From: Bacillota bacterium
GTDB lineage: Bacteria > Bacillota > Clostridia > Acetivibrionales > DSM-2933
DNA length: 5,425 nucleotides
Reading direction: 5' to 3'
NCBI GenBank assembly: GCA_023441845.1
Contig: JAEZNF010000588.1
Location: 1-5,425 of the forward strand
How positions within the stretch are numbered: the stretch's first letter is position 1; each line of letters begins with the position of its first letter. Under the pieces are notes generated by a model. It made no database searches, was not told the DNA's origin, and saw nothing but the letters and a program-made list of their open reading frames with translations. A program made the position numbers and the translations under genes. Of the stretch, positions 4,686 to 5,425 are shown piece after piece.

Positions 4686-5425
4686 ATGGTTTCAAAAAAA
4701 AGTTTTATTAAGAGTCTATGTTTTATTCTGTCAAGCATTTTAATTCTGAGCATGATGACCGCCGTTAATCTATCTGCAATTTCAGCGGACTATACTAATG
4801 GGAATCCGTCATCAGAAAAAGTACCTGTAGATGAAATTGGTCTTGATTCCGCGGGAAGAATGGTTGCCTACTTCGGTTCACCTTTTATTGACGGTGAAGT
4901 TGATGATGTATGGAACAATGCACAAGAGGTTATACCGCAATATGCAACAGAGGGAGTTTATGCTTCAGGCACTTTTAAAACCTTATGGGATGACAATGCT
5001 TTGTATGTCCTTGCGCAAGTAAAAGACGAATTTTTGTCAGTACAGTCACCTAATCTATATATGCAGGATTCTGTAGAAATCTTTTTAGATGAGAAAAATG
5101 ATAAGACAGTAGATTATAATGTAGATGATCTGCATTTTAGAGTAAATTGTGAAAATTCCCCGTCATCGGACATTGGAGATATAGAGCGGTTATACACCGG
5201 AGCGAAAAAAACGGAGGATGGATACATAATTGAAGCAAGAGTTGCTTTGAAGGACATTCCTTCAAACGGAAAAGTTCTTGGGTTGGATTTACAGATTAAT
5301 GATGGAGTAGATACAACAAGAGCCGGTACTATTAATGTTTTTGATTCAACAGGCAATGGATGGAAAGACACAAGTAAATTCGGAGAAATCTTGCTTACCG
5401 GAAAGGCAGATGGTGCAGTCAGTGG
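4686..5425 (+). CDS. Secreted protein with an N-terminal CBM9 carbohydrate-binding module (partial, runs past the right edge)
   Basis: The frame is open for 246 codons to the window end. Residues 1-34 form a Sec signal peptide: basic start MVSKKSFIKS, a hydrophobic core, and a likely cut after LSA (31) or ISA (34). A short linker leads to a family 9 carbohydrate-binding module at about 60-238, with FIDGEVDDVW (67-76), LWDDNALYVLAQVKD (100-114), QDSVEIFLDE (127-136), GYIIEARV (179-186) and GWKDTSKFGEILL (225-237). Aligned from memory with the Thermotoga maritima Xyn10A module, whose Trp71 and Trp175 sandwich the sugar, the second aromatic is kept (Trp226) and the first becomes Tyr125. CBM9 modules commonly occur in xylanases and other cell-surface glycan-degrading enzymes; the catalytic part, if any, lies outside the window. 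It acts outside the cell. Confidence 0.9.
   Translation, partial: MVSKKSFIKSLCFILSSILILSMMTAVNLSAISADYTNGNPSSEKVPVDEIGLDSAGRMVAYFGSPFIDGEVDDVWNNAQEVIPQYATEGVYASGTFKTLWDDNALYVLAQVKDEFLSVQSPNLYMQDSVEIFLDEKNDKTVDYNVDDLHFRVNCENSPSSDIGDIERLYTGAKKTEDGYIIEARVALKDIPSNGKVLGLDLQINDGVDTTRAGTINVFDSTGNGWKDTSKFGEILLTGKADGAVS

Overview
The window looks like chromosomal DNA from an AT-rich, Gram-positive Clostridia-type bacterium. The reasons are strong purine-rich Shine-Dalgarno sites, tightly packed and overlapping genes, a DUF6472-type small cysteine protein (a family I associate with Clostridia) and a secreted protein that opens with a family 9 carbohydrate-binding module. That last gene suggests a polysaccharide degrader of the Acetivibrio/Ruminiclostridium kind; this is inference, not proof.

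Layout. At 2-124 (+) lies the C-terminal tail of an unrecognised open frame. It converges on, and overlaps by 18 bases, the end of an APH(3')-like aminoglycoside phosphotransferase gene (107-892, -). Moving right, all on the minus strand, come a 54-residue two-helix membrane protein (975-1139), a class IV aminotransferase read as aminodeoxychorismate lyase PabC (1193-1951), aminodeoxychorismate synthase component I PabB (1952-3301) and the glutamine amidotransferase PabA (3298-3885). The leftward cluster begins with a DUF6472-type small protein (3928-4110). A 575-base divergent intergenic region (4111-4685) follows, and then the 5' part of the secreted CBM9 protein (4686-5425, +, cut by the window edge).

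How the genes work together. PabA takes ammonia from glutamine, PabB uses it to aminate chorismate, and PabC releases pyruvate to give p-aminobenzoate for folate. The three genes are physically coupled: pabA and pabB overlap as ATGA, and pabB and pabC abut as TAAATG. A good extended -10 promoter at 4223-4231 probably starts the transcript, which would read DUF6472, pabA, pabB, pabC and perhaps the small membrane gene and the APH gene, since I see no terminator between them. No other folate gene is in view.

The least explained part is the intergenic region. It has a perfect 14-bp inverted repeat (4401-4431), a pair of competing foldings just upstream of it, and a 78-base island of about 55% GC (4521-4598) between flanks of about 25% GC, with nested complementary segments. 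I match none of these to a known riboswitch. I found no mobile element, CRISPR array, tRNA or rRNA, and nothing that clearly amounts to a new multi-gene system.
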